Shown one piece after another: positions 53,618 to 61,943 of a stretch of 64,000 nt of DNA (position 1 is the stretch's first letter; the number at the start of each line of letters is the position of its first letter). Source of the DNA: Prosthecobacter debontii (GTDB taxonomy: Bacteria > Verrucomicrobiota > Verrucomicrobiia > Verrucomicrobiales > Verrucomicrobiaceae). A model generated the notes under the pieces. That model did no database searches. It was not told the DNA's origin and saw only the letters and a program-made list of their open reading frames with translations. The translations under genes were made by a program, and so were the position numbers. The stretch covers positions 1 through 64,000 of the forward strand of contig NZ_FUYE01000011.1 in NCBI RefSeq assembly GCF_900167535.1, written 5' to 3'.

Positions 53618-55099
53618 ATGCCCGCTACAGCCTACGACCAACTCGTCGCCCTCGTGCAGGAGGTCTCCCTCCTTTCCTCCACCGAAGCCACTCTTTCTTG
53701 GGATCAAGAGACCTACATGCCCGCCAAGGCCCTGGCCTTCCGTGCGCGTCAGATGTCCTATCTCAATGGCAAGGCCCACGCTCTAGCTACTGGCACGGTT
53801 TTCCGCAAATTGCTGGAGAAAGCCGAGTCCGAAAAGCCTCGGAATGCTAAAGCCGCTGCCAACCTTAAGGAACTGCGCCGGGACTATGACCGTGCGGTCA
53901 AACTGCCGCAAAAGCTCGTCATCGAGGAGAGCGAGATCTGTGCTCATGGTAAAGCGGCTTGGGCTGAAGCGCGTCAAAAGTCCGACTTCAGTCTCTTCGC
54001 CCCACATCTGCAAAAGCTCGTCTCCATCGCCCGCCGAAAGGCCGATCTCTGGGGTTATGCCAACGAACCTTACGATGCCCTTCTGGAAACCTATGAGCGG
54101 GGTGCCCGGACCGATGAGGTAGCGGCGCTTTTTACTCGCCTGAAACCTGAACTGGCCAAGATCGCCCGGCAGGCTGTGGAGCAAAGCGCTTCCGTGAACC
54201 CAAAAGTGCTGCGCGGTAAATACCCCATCGAGAAGCAGCAACTACTGAACGCGGAAGTGGCCGCCAGCCTCGGCTTCGACTTCGAAGCGGGTCGCATTGA
54301 CACCACAGCGCACCCCTTCTGCACCACACTCGGGCCTGCGGACATTCGCCTGACCACCCGGTATGACGAGAGCGATTTCACCTCATCGCTCTTCGGGGTC
54401 ATGCATGAGGCTGGGCACGGGCTGTATGAGCAGGGCCTGCCCCAAGACGACTTCGGTTTGCCTTCGGGTCGTGCTTGCTCGCTGGGCATTCACGAATCCC
54501 AGAGCCGCCTATGGGAAAACCACGTCGGCCGTTCTCGCGCCTTCTGGGAAAAATGGCTGCCGCGCACCATCGAGATCTTCCCGCACCTGAAGAAGGTGAA
54601 GCTGGATGACTTCCTCCAGGCCATCAATCGGGCCCAATACTCCTTCATTCGTGTCGAGGCGGATCAGGCCACCTACGACCTGCACATCCTCCTGCGTTTC
54701 GCCATTGAGCGTCGCATCGTCAGTGGAGAGCTAGCGGTAAAAGACGTGCCAGCGGCCTGGAATGAAGAGTTTGAGAGCCTCTTCGGCATGGTGCCACCGG
54801 ATGATGCCCATGGCTGTCTCCAAGACATCCATTGGAGCATGGGCGGTCTGGGTTACTTCGCCACCTACACCTTGGGTAACCTGAACGCGGCCCAGCTTTT
54901 CGGCACCGCCCGCAAATCCAAGAAGATCGCCACCGCCCTCGATAAGGCTGACTACGCACCTCTCCTTGCTTGGCTGCGTGAGAAAGTTCATTCCCAAGGC
55001 GGCACCCCATTGCCCGGGGAGATCATGGTCCACGCCACAGGGAAGCCCACCGATGCTAAATGGCATCTCAAGCATCTGCGCGAGCGGTTTGCGGAGTGA
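53618..55099 (+). CDS. M32 metallocarboxypeptidase (Taq family)
   Basis: A 493-residue cytosolic enzyme. The zinc-binding HEAGH lies in GVMHEAGHGLYEQGLPQ, with the Glu ligand expected in NESQSRLWENHVGRS (seen as GIHESQSRLWENH), both typical of M32; TTHPFCTTLGPADIRLTTRY (as TTAHPFCTTLGP) and DDFLQAINRAQYSFIRVEADQATYDLHILLRFAIERR also match. It trims C-terminal residues from peptides. Length is normal. It begins four bases after the pseudokinase stop, an unusual pairing; whether the peptidase and pseudokinase work together is not shown. ATG 53618 is the only sensible start. Confidence 0.95.
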   Translation: MPATAYDQLVALVQEVSLLSSTEATLSWDQETYMPAKALAFRARQMSYLNGKAHALATGTVFRKLLEKAESEKPRNAKAAANLKELRRDYDRAVKLPQKLVIEESEICAHGKAAWAEARQKSDFSLFAPHLQKLVSIARRKADLWGYANEPYDALLETYERGARTDEVAALFTRLKPELAKIARQAVEQSASVNPKVLRGKYPIEKQQLLNAEVAASLGFDFEAGRIDTTAHPFCTTLGPADIRLTTRYDESDFTSSLFGVMHEAGHGLYEQGLPQDDFGLPSGRACSLGIHESQSRLWENHVGRSRAFWEKWLPRTIEIFPHLKKVKLDDFLQAINRAQYSFIRVEADQATYDLHILLRFAIERRIVSGELAVKDVPAAWNEEFESLFGMVPPDDAHGCLQDIHWSMGGLGYFATYTLGNLNAAQLFGTARKSKKIATALDKADYAPLLAWLREKVHSQGGTPLPGEIMVHATGKPTDAKWHLKHLRERFAE

Positions 55100-55112
55100 C
55101 CGAGCTTTCGTC

Positions 55113-55287
55113 GGCCGGATGTGTCCGGCGGTGAAAGCCACGCAATCTTCACAAGGTGATCGCCGGATTCTCCGGCTGCTGGGGTGTGACTACATCCTGG
55201 ATCGGCACGCCGTCCACCAACCCCTGGATCGTTTGGCGATGGAATCTCTCGTGATCGAAAGGTTTCGCTCGCCAAACACATCCGGCC
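55113..55287. other. Structured intergenic region with a 12-bp inverted repeat
   Basis: In the 271-base gap between the M32 and recQ genes (55100-55370), GGCCGGATGTGT (55113-55124) is the exact reverse complement of 55276-55287. Within it lie further short hairpins (GCCGGA with TCCGGC around 55164-55178, and a TTTGGCG/CGCCAAA pair around 55233-55276). No T-tract follows, so it is not a plain terminator. It may be a folded RNA leader of recQ, a dispersed repeat or a recombination scar. No gene is seen in the gap. Confidence 0.5.
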
Positions 55288-55370
55288 CGCGCTTTCTGGG
55301 TTTGGCGGAGTGCTGATCTACACACCCTGGGCGGTTGTGAAAGCGAGTAGTCCGTGATTCCTTCACGCTA

Positions 55371-57314
55371 ATGCCGCACGACCTCCAAGCTACCCTTCGC
55401 CAGCACTTTGGCCACAAGGCTTTCCGCCCGGGCCAAGAACAGGTGATGCAGGCTCTGCTGGAGGGGCGGAGTGCGCTTGCTTTGTTCCCGACCAGTGCGG
55501 GCAAGTCCCTTTGCTACCAGCTCCCGGCCTTGCTCATGGAGGGAGTGACATTGGTCATCTCACCACTCATTGCTTTGATGAAGGATCAAGTCGAAGCCTT
55601 GTGTGCCAAGGACATCCGGGCCGCGCGGTTGGACTCCTCCCTGAAGCAAGAGGAGGTTCAACAGGTCTTCGATGATTTGCGGAGTGGAGCCATCAAGCTC
55701 CTCTACATCGCACCGGAGCGGTTGATGAGTGAGAGCTTCATCGAGCGGTTGAAACGGCTGAAGATAGCCATGATGGCCGTGGATGAGGCGCACTGCATCT
55801 CGGAGTGGGGGCATAACTTCCGGCCTGAATACTTGCGACTGTCGCATGTGGCCCGAGAGCTGGGGATTCATCCCGTTTTGGCTTTGACCGCGACCGCCAC
55901 ACCCAGTGTCGCAGCGGACATTCGCAAGGCCTTCGACATTGCTGAGCGGGACCATGTGCAGACCTCCTTTTTTCGGCCTAATCTGCATTACCGCATCACG
56001 CCATGTCCCGGTAATAAACGAAAGGAGCTGCTCACTAAGCTCCTGCTGAAACGCAAGGTACCCTCCATCGTCTATGTCACGCTGCAACAGACGGCGGAGG
56101 AAGTGGCCACCTATTTGCAGAAAAATGGGGTCAATGCTCTGGCCTATCATGCAGGTTTACCCGATGAGCATCGTCATGCGGCGCAGGATGGTTTCATGAC
56201 GGGCGAAACCGATGTCATCGTGGCCACCATCGCCTTTGGTATGGGCATCGATAAGGCGGATATCCGCGCGGTCTATCACTACAACCTGCCCAAGACGCTG
56301 GAGAACTACATGCAGGAGACCGGTCGAGCAGGTCGTGATGGTAAGCCTTCGGTTTGTGAGATGCTTGCCTGCCAGGACGACCGCATCGTGTTGGAAAATT
56401 TCACCTATGGCGATACCCCGACGCCGCAAGCACTGCGGCTTTTGACGGATCATTTGTTACGTCAGGGCGAGGAGTTCGATCTTTCACTCTATGAGATTTC
56501 CGGCAGCACGGACATCCGACCTCTGGTCATCGAGACGGTGCTCACGCACTTGGAGTTGGAAGGTCTGCTGCGTCCGCTGGGGACCTTTTATTCCAGCTAT
56601 CAATACGCCTTCAACCAACCCGAGGCCCGCATCCTGGCTGGGCATAAACCCGAGCGGCAGGCTTTTCTGCGACGCCTATTTTCCTGTGGCAAGCGAGGCT
56701 CCAAGTGGACCACTGTGAATCCCGATGAGGCTGCGACCCAGATCGAGGAATCGCGCGAGCGTATCTTGAAAGCACTCAGCTGGCTGGAGGAAGCGGGAGA
56801 CATTCAGCTCAAACCCAGTGGTGCTCGCCAAAAGTATCGGCTCGCGGGTGATCGGGCGGAGCGTGATCCCGAACAGGCGGCGCAACGCATGCAGAAGCTC
56901 TTTGCCGAGCGTGAAGGCCGAGACATCCAGCGTCTCAATCAGATCCTGGAACTAGCGAGTGAGCGCGGCTGCCTGACGCGCTGGCTGCTTCGCTACTTTG
57001 GGGAAGAGCTTGAGCAGGATTGCGGCACCTGTACCGGTTGCCAGGATCGGGAACAAGGGAAAGATATCACCGAGCCACGCTCCATCCCCTTTTCGGCGAT
57101 CCCAGAAATCACGACGGAGGATGTCTCCGCGATTCGTCGCCTCCTCGATGACCGCCATGCCGCGCTCCGCACACCGCGGCAGCTGGCCCGCTTTCTCTGC
57201 GGTATCTCCAGCCCCGCCACCTCACGTGCTCGCCTGACTCGGCTGGACACCTTTGGCTTGCTGGAGCATGTGCCTTTTGCCGATGTCCTCGCTCAGGCGG
57301 AAACGATGCGGTGA
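55371..57314 (+). CDS. recQ: RecQ-family DNA helicase
   Basis: A 647-residue 3'-5' helicase. Motif 0 FRPGQEQVMQALLEG, Walker A as PTSAGKSLCYQLPA (a variant of PTGGGKS), VVDEAHC-type box as AVDEAHCISEWGHNFRPEY, ALTATATP, and motif VI YMQETGRAGRDGKPS are clear. A zinc-binding patch with CGTCTGC follows near residue 550, and the C-terminus carries a winged-helix-like region but no HRDC domain. It unwinds forked or recombination DNA. It is an independent gene, 271 bases after the M32 gene; the intergenic region is unusually structured. The length is slightly longer than E. coli RecQ. Confidence 0.93.
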   Translation: MPHDLQATLRQHFGHKAFRPGQEQVMQALLEGRSALALFPTSAGKSLCYQLPALLMEGVTLVISPLIALMKDQVEALCAKDIRAARLDSSLKQEEVQQVFDDLRSGAIKLLYIAPERLMSESFIERLKRLKIAMMAVDEAHCISEWGHNFRPEYLRLSHVARELGIHPVLALTATATPSVAADIRKAFDIAERDHVQTSFFRPNLHYRITPCPGNKRKELLTKLLLKRKVPSIVYVTLQQTAEEVATYLQKNGVNALAYHAGLPDEHRHAAQDGFMTGETDVIVATIAFGMGIDKADIRAVYHYNLPKTLENYMQETGRAGRDGKPSVCEMLACQDDRIVLENFTYGDTPTPQALRLLTDHLLRQGEEFDLSLYEISGSTDIRPLVIETVLTHLELEGLLRPLGTFYSSYQYAFNQPEARILAGHKPERQAFLRRLFSCGKRGSKWTTVNPDEAATQIEESRERILKALSWLEEAGDIQLKPSGARQKYRLAGDRAERDPEQAAQRMQKLFAEREGRDIQRLNQILELASERGCLTRWLLRYFGEELEQDCGTCTGCQDREQGKDITEPRSIPFSAIPEITTEDVSAIRRLLDDRHAALRTPRQLARFLCGISSPATSRARLTRLDTFGLLEHVPFADVLAQAETMR

Positions 57315-57326
57315 TGAATGCCGGGA

Positions 57327-57974
57327 TTAACGCTGGACCTTGACCTTATACGTGACACTGCCGGGAGCTTTGGGGTTGTCACCGCCATAGTGAATGCGTA
57401 GGACCACGTCTTCTCGAGTGGTCTGCACGGTGTAGCTGAAAGGCTTATCACGGGTATGTGCGGGCACCATCTTGATCACATCGCCAGGGCGACCCTCCTT
57501 GGGGCTTTCGGCGATGGCCAGGCGGGTTTTGTCGCCTCGATCCGTCGTTTCTGCATCTGGATTCTCCGTGGGGATACTGCCATCACTCTTCCACAGTCCG
57601 CTGACATAGCTGACCGTAATGACATCTCCCCGCCTAACCGACCCGAGCTTGAAACCTTCCATCGAATTGGCAGGCACAACCGCTACGGCATCCAATACGG
57701 TGGTGAGGGTTCCAACCGTGCCCACAGTCGCGGCCGTTTTCGCATTCAGCAGGTCAATCTCCAACTGGACGGAATTGGCGGCTTCGAGATTGGCATTGCG
57801 GGTGTAGGTATCCCTCAACTTAGTCAGCTCAACCAAGTAGGTGTCGGTGATGGGTTTGACCGCTCGATTGATCGCGGATTGATAAGAGTTTCGGAGGTTA
57901 TTCAGTTCAGCCGGGTCTGCGGCCCAGAGGCTGGACAGAACGAGCAAAGACGTGCCGATGAGGAGGTTTCTCAT
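57327..57974 (-). CDS. Secreted protein of unknown function
   Basis: A 215-residue exported protein (MRNLLIGTSLLVLSSLWAADPAE). Next comes a helical segment (AELNNLRNSYQSAINRAVKPITDTYLVELTKLRDTYTRNANLEAANSVQLEIDLL) that looks like a coiled coil, then a beta-rich region (about 100-215) ending in SVTYKVKVQR. Similar helical N-termini occur in secreted Verrucomicrobia/Planctomycetes proteins, but no family is named. ATG 57974 was chosen over 58046 because of the signal peptide. It is convergent with recQ (12-base gap) and divergent from the DUF2157 operon. Confidence 0.75.
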   Translation of the reverse strand: MRNLLIGTSLLVLSSLWAADPAELNNLRNSYQSAINRAVKPITDTYLVELTKLRDTYTRNANLEAANSVQLEIDLLNAKTAATVGTVGTLTTVLDAVAVVPANSMEGFKLGSVRRGDVITVSYVSGLWKSDGSIPTENPDAETTDRGDKTRLAIAESPKEGRPGDVIKMVPAHTRDKPFSYTVQTTREDVVLRIHYGGDNPKAPGSVTYKVKVQR

Positions 57975-58072
57975 GAGAGTGGGAGGCAAAGTGTGCTGCG
58001 GCTGATCAAAAAATGACGAGCCGGATTTGATTTCAGGCCATCTCATCTAGGGATGCAATAAGTAAATACTTT

Positions 58073-58089
58073 AATTCATCGCGTGAATT
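58073..58089. promoter_or_regulatory. Dyad in a divergent promoter region
   Basis: AATTCA (58073-58078) and TGAATT (58084-58089) form an inverted repeat around TCGCG in the 204-base gap between the divergent secreted-protein gene and the DUF2157 operon. The region is AT-richer than its surroundings, fitting promoters. Possible operator; arms are short. Confidence 0.2.
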
Positions 58090-58178
58090 CTTCTCGCCTA
58101 ACGGTCTCTTCGGAATGATTTTCCATCTGGATGATCCTTTGGGTCTGGTTTTATCGCACGTTCCCGTAGAATTCATTT

Positions 58179-59165
58179 ATGTCCTCCGATCCTCTCAATG
58201 AACCTATCCGCCTGAAAACGCTGCTGCAATGGCGGCGGGAGGGGCTACTCACGGAAGATGGTTTTCGGGAGGCGCAAAAGCTGCTGCAACCTCCGGCTGC
58301 CTGGTTCACCTGGTTGAGGTTGGAGTTGGCCTTGATTGGTATGGCCTTGGTCTTGTCAGGGATCGTCTTCTTCTTCGCATGGAATTGGCAGGGCATGGGC
58401 CGATTTGAAAAACTGGGTCTGATTCAAGGGGCTCTGCTGCTTTGTGTTTTAACCGCCTTGAAGCTGGGCCTGCGTGAACTGGGAGGTCGTCTGATGATGT
58501 TGGCGGCGGTGGTGATGACAGGCGTTTTCCTGGCCGTCTTTGGGCAGATTTACCAGACCGGAGCGGATGCTTATCAACTCTTTACCGGATGGGCCGCGCT
58601 GACATTGATTGGGGTACTAGCGACTGGCTTTGAAGGTCTATGGGCCCTCTGGTTGGTGATCCTACAGGTAGGGATCGTGTTGTTTTGGAGTCAAGTCGCA
58701 GGCCCGGCCTGGAAGTGGACGGAAGACGCTGCGCTCATGTCTCTGGCCGCAGTCAACTTGGTTGCCCTTTTTGTTCGCGAGTGGGTGAATCCACCCGGAA
58801 GCAGAGCTTGGCTGCGCACGCTTTTGGTAGCGGCAGTTCTCGTGCTTTTCATCATACCGGCTTTGACCTTTGTCTTCTCAGGAGCTGGTGAGCATGCTTA
58901 TCGCGTGGCTTATTTACCCGCTTGGATGCTGATCACTGCAGCAGGGTATCTTTACTTCCGTTTCCGGCGGCGAGATTTCACCTGTGTCGCTTTGGTGTGT
59001 GCCAATGCGGCGGTGTTTGCCGTGAGTGTCATCGGTCGTGGGATCGTCGAGCTCGATGACGATTTCGCCTTCTTTTTACTCTCTATCATTGTGGTCGCCG
59101 CGACAGCGGGGCTGACGGTCTGGCTGGCCCACGAATACAAATCCATGAAGCACCTCTCCCGATGA
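58179..59165 (+). CDS. DUF2157 multi-span membrane protein
   Basis: A 328-residue inner-membrane protein with a short cytoplasmic N-domain (RLKTLLQWRREGLLTEDGFREAQKLL) and about eight hydrophobic helices (ELALIGMALVLSGIVFFFAWNW, MLAAVVMTGVFLAVFGQIYQTGADAYQLFTGWAALTLIG, and on). The pattern QIYQTGADAYQLFTGWAAL is characteristic of DUF2157. Function unknown. It is the first of three overlapping genes: its stop overlaps the start of the DUF4401 gene by 4 bases. The same trio (DUF2157, DUF4401, GDYxxLxY) occurs together in many bacteria. Confidence 0.9.
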   Translation: MSSDPLNEPIRLKTLLQWRREGLLTEDGFREAQKLLQPPAAWFTWLRLELALIGMALVLSGIVFFFAWNWQGMGRFEKLGLIQGALLLCVLTALKLGLRELGGRLMMLAAVVMTGVFLAVFGQIYQTGADAYQLFTGWAALTLIGVLATGFEGLWALWLVILQVGIVLFWSQVAGPAWKWTEDAALMSLAAVNLVALFVREWVNPPGSRAWLRTLLVAAVLVLFIIPALTFVFSGAGEHAYRVAYLPAWMLITAAGYLYFRFRRRDFTCVALVCANAAVFAVSVIGRGIVELDDDFAFFLLSIIVVAATAGLTVWLAHEYKSMKHLSR

Positions 59166-60229
59166 AGACTCCTAACCTCACTTGGCGTGAACTCGCGGAA
59201 CGTGTGCCGTCTCTGATGCCGACGGAGTCCTTGCATCAGCAACTCCAGGCTCTGCATGCGCAGGAGGAGAAGCCATGGATCGTGACCTTTTTCAGTGGGG
59301 TGGGCGCGTGGTTTTCAGCGCTCTTCCTGCTGCCCTTTTTAGCGATGACTGGTGCGTTCAATAGCGTTCCGGGTAGTGCTGTGGTGGGGCTCATGCTCTT
59401 GGGTGCGGCGATTGCGGTCAGCCGCAGTTCGACCCATGTGTTTCCCAGTCAGCTCGCCTTGAGCCTGCTTTTAGCCGGGCATGCAATGATCCATGCCGGG
59501 GTGGCCATGTCTCTGGATTCCGAAAAGCTTTTCTTTGAGTCGCTGACGATCACACAGGTGATCTTGGCTGCGGTGACCTGCATCTTGTTTCGGGGTATCA
59601 CAGGCCGTTTTTTGAGTCTGGTGGCTGTGCCTGCCTGCGCCGCGACGTGGCTGATCGTTCTTCAGCAGCCGCATGGGCTACACGGGATCATCGCATTTCT
59701 CGCCGTTGCCACCGGCTTTCTCTGGACCTGGAAGGGACGTCCCGACGTTCTCGATGTCGTCGCGTGGGCGGCGATCTTGTCCCTGCCCTGTGTGGTTCTG
59801 CTCATCGAGTTGCTCCATGGCATCACATGGTGGCAGATGTCATCGACACCGCTGTGGCCTTCCAGCCTCATGCTGGGTGCGATCTTGCTCTGGCTTGTGG
59901 CAGATCAGCATGGGGGCCTAGCTGTTTGGTCACGCCCCTGGTTTATGGGCTTTGCAGTTGTGGTGGTGATCATCGCAGCGTTGGGGGCTGTCGGCGTGCT
60001 GGTAGCGATGCTGCTCCTCTACATGGCCCGCAGTCGGGATGAGCCTGGTCTATCGGTGATCGGGCACTTGTTCCTCACCGGCTTCCTGGTGCTGTTTTAT
60101 TATGCCCTCAACATCAGCCTAGCAGAGAAATCACTGCTGGTGACTGGCAGTGGTGTTTTGTTCCTGCTGCTTCGTCAAATGTTAGGCCGATCTGAAACTT
60201 TATCCTCATCCACGGAGGCTGTGTCATGA
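59162..60229 (+). CDS. DUF4401 multi-span membrane protein
   Basis: A 355-residue membrane protein with a cytoplasmic N-domain (NLTWRELAERVPSLMPTESLHQQLQALHAQEEKPWIVTFFSGVGAWFSALFLLPFLAM) and about ten helices. The FFSGVGAWFSALFLL opening and RSRDEPGLSVIGHLFLTGFLVLFYYALNISLAEKSLLVTGSGVLFLLLR end match DUF4401. Function unknown. Starts in ATGA overlap with DUF2157 and ends in ATGA overlap with the GDYxxLxY gene, so the three are co-translated. Confidence 0.9.
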   Translation: MKTPNLTWRELAERVPSLMPTESLHQQLQALHAQEEKPWIVTFFSGVGAWFSALFLLPFLAMTGAFNSVPGSAVVGLMLLGAAIAVSRSSTHVFPSQLALSLLLAGHAMIHAGVAMSLDSEKLFFESLTITQVILAAVTCILFRGITGRFLSLVAVPACAATWLIVLQQPHGLHGIIAFLAVATGFLWTWKGRPDVLDVVAWAAILSLPCVVLLIELLHGITWWQMSSTPLWPSSLMLGAILLWLVADQHGGLAVWSRPWFMGFAVVVVIIAALGAVGVLVAMLLLYMARSRDEPGLSVIGHLFLTGFLVLFYYALNISLAEKSLLVTGSGVLFLLLRQMLGRSETLSSSTEAVS

Positions 60230-60708
60230 AAAACGCGGTTGTCATTCTCTGGGCGCTTCTGCTGCTCGGGGCCTTGAATTTCCTCATTTGGCAGAAGGAG
60301 AAAACGGTGGCTGAGGGCCGCACCGTCTTGCTGGAACTGGCTCCGCGCGATCCGCGATCTCTCATGCAGGGGGATTACATGGTGCTGCGTTACAAACTGG
60401 CATCAGAGATCAAAGAAGCGCCGAAAGCCAGCGGGCTCCTCGTGCTGAAGCTCGATGATCGCGGGGTAGGCACCGGACTGCGTCTGCATCAGGACGGTGA
60501 CCTGGCCGCAGATGAACAGCTTTTGGTTTATCGAGATCGCGAGGGTATTCAGATCGGGGCGGAGTCTTTCTTTTTTCAGGAACGACAAGCCAAGCTTTAT
60601 GATAACGCTCGGTATGGGGAGCTGAAAGTGGACCCCAATGGGAATAGCGTGCTCATCGGCTTGCGAGACAAGGATTTGAATCTCCTCGGGGTGCCGGTGA
60701 TTCGCTGA
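60226..60708 (+). CDS. GDYxxLxY protein
   Basis: A 160-residue protein with an N-terminal membrane helix (NAVVILWALLLLGALNFLIW) and the family name motif GDYMVLRY (about residues 49-56) after LLELAPRDPRSLMQ. Then a beta-rich domain with GVGTGLRLHQDG and GAESFFFQERQAKLYDNARYGELKVD. It is presumably exposed to the periplasm. Function unknown; it is found with DUF2157 and DUF4401. Its ATG overlaps the DUF4401 stop by 4 bases. Confidence 0.93.
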   Translation: MKNAVVILWALLLLGALNFLIWQKEKTVAEGRTVLLELAPRDPRSLMQGDYMVLRYKLASEIKEAPKASGLLVLKLDDRGVGTGLRLHQDGDLAADEQLLVYRDREGIQIGAESFFFQERQAKLYDNARYGELKVDPNGNSVLIGLRDKDLNLLGVPVIR

Positions 60709-60764
60709 AGACCTCTTTTTTTAGCAGACCGCGACCAGCCTTTTGAGGTAAGGTTTCATCTCGG

Positions 60765-61826
60765 ATGAAATTCAGCCTTTTCCTCTGCACTTTTTCTCTG
60801 GTGTCCTTGGCCCTCTTCGCCCAGGCGGCCATCACTTCGGAGAACAACGCCCGCCTGCGCCAGGGTTTAAAGCAATACCCTGAAGCTGATACCAATGGGG
60901 ATGGCCTACTCACCCTGGAGGAGGCCAAAGCCTTCCTCGCCAAACGAAAAGTTCTGAAGGGAGAGGTGACCCCGAAAGAGGGTGCCCTGAAGGCCGATGT
61001 GGTGGACGTGGCCTATGGCGCTCATGAGCGCAACAAGCTGGATCTCTATCTGGCCAAAGGCACGAGTGGCCCAACCCCGCTCGTCATCATGATTCACGGG
61101 GGTGGTTTCCGAAATGGTGATAAAAGCCGCTGGGCCAGTGATCAAACCACCAAGGAACTGCTGGAAAATGGCATCTCCTGTGCTGCGCTGAACTATCCCT
61201 TCCTGCCGGACAAACCGATCCAAGACATCCTGAGGGATTGTACCCGTGCCGTGCAGTTTTTGCGTGCGAACGCCGCCCAGTGGAATCTGGATAAGACTCG
61301 TTTTGCCTCCATGGGCGGCTCCGCAGGAGCAGGCACTTCCCTTTGGTTGGCCACGCGGGATGATCTGGCCGACCCAAAGGCGACAGACCCGATTCTCCGC
61401 GAATCGACCCGCCTGAGCTGTGCCGTCTGCAATGCCACCCAAGCCACCTACGATGTCTCGCGCTGGGAGTCCTTCATGGGCCCGGCCAAACCGGAATTCG
61501 GCAGTGAAACTGAGGCCGCGCTTTTTTATCACCTGCCTACTTTGGAAGCCATGCAGAGCGAGGCTGGCAAAGCGATCCTACGGGAGTGCGACATGCTCGC
61601 CTGGATCACCCCAGGCGATCCACCTTTGCTGGTGAATAACACCCAGGTGGTGGATGCGCCGCGCAATCGCGGTGAATGGCTGCACTGCATTCATCATGCC
61701 CGCGCCGTGCACAAACAATGCGAAGCCTCGGAGGTGGCGTGCATCGTTCTTCAGGATCAACCGGAGCCGAAGACTTCGACAACGCAGTTTCTGATGCAGC
61801 ATCTTTTGCCGGCGAAGCAGGGATAA
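60765..61826 (+). CDS. Secreted EF-hand/esterase protein, copy 1
   Basis: A 353-residue exported protein (MKFSLFLCTFSLVSLALFAQAA). An EF-hand-like Ca-binding loop, D-T-N-G-D-G-L-L-T-L-E-E (about 46-57), precedes a carboxylesterase domain: VAYGAHERNKLDLYLAKG, PLVIMIHGGGFRNGDK (oxyanion), RFASMGGSAGAGTSLWLATRDDL (nucleophile Ser in GGSAGA). The late region PLLVNNTQVVDAPRNRGEWLHCIHHARAV may provide Asp and His. It is close to alpha/beta hydrolase fold-3 esterases. The 56-base gap upstream contains a T-run but no clear terminator. It is the first of a tandem pair with the next gene. Confidence 0.9.
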   Translation: MKFSLFLCTFSLVSLALFAQAAITSENNARLRQGLKQYPEADTNGDGLLTLEEAKAFLAKRKVLKGEVTPKEGALKADVVDVAYGAHERNKLDLYLAKGTSGPTPLVIMIHGGGFRNGDKSRWASDQTTKELLENGISCAALNYPFLPDKPIQDILRDCTRAVQFLRANAAQWNLDKTRFASMGGSAGAGTSLWLATRDDLADPKATDPILRESTRLSCAVCNATQATYDVSRWESFMGPAKPEFGSETEAALFYHLPTLEAMQSEAGKAILRECDMLAWITPGDPPLLVNNTQVVDAPRNRGEWLHCIHHARAVHKQCEASEVACIVLQDQPEPKTSTTQFLMQHLLPAKQG

Positions 61827-61943
61827 GAGTTCGCGGATCATTTTTCAACGCCCGGTGTGCTCCAGGAGTCTCTTGTTGGCCCAGACACGAAAGACTGGCC
61901 TGCCGTGTAGCGCAGATCCTGCTGACCGTGTGCGCCTTCGATC

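Noticed and set aside
55088..55318. Duplicated 3' end of the M32 gene (GTTTGCGGAGTG versus GTTTGGCGGAGTG)
   Set aside because: The similarity is about 12 bases with an indel and could be chance.
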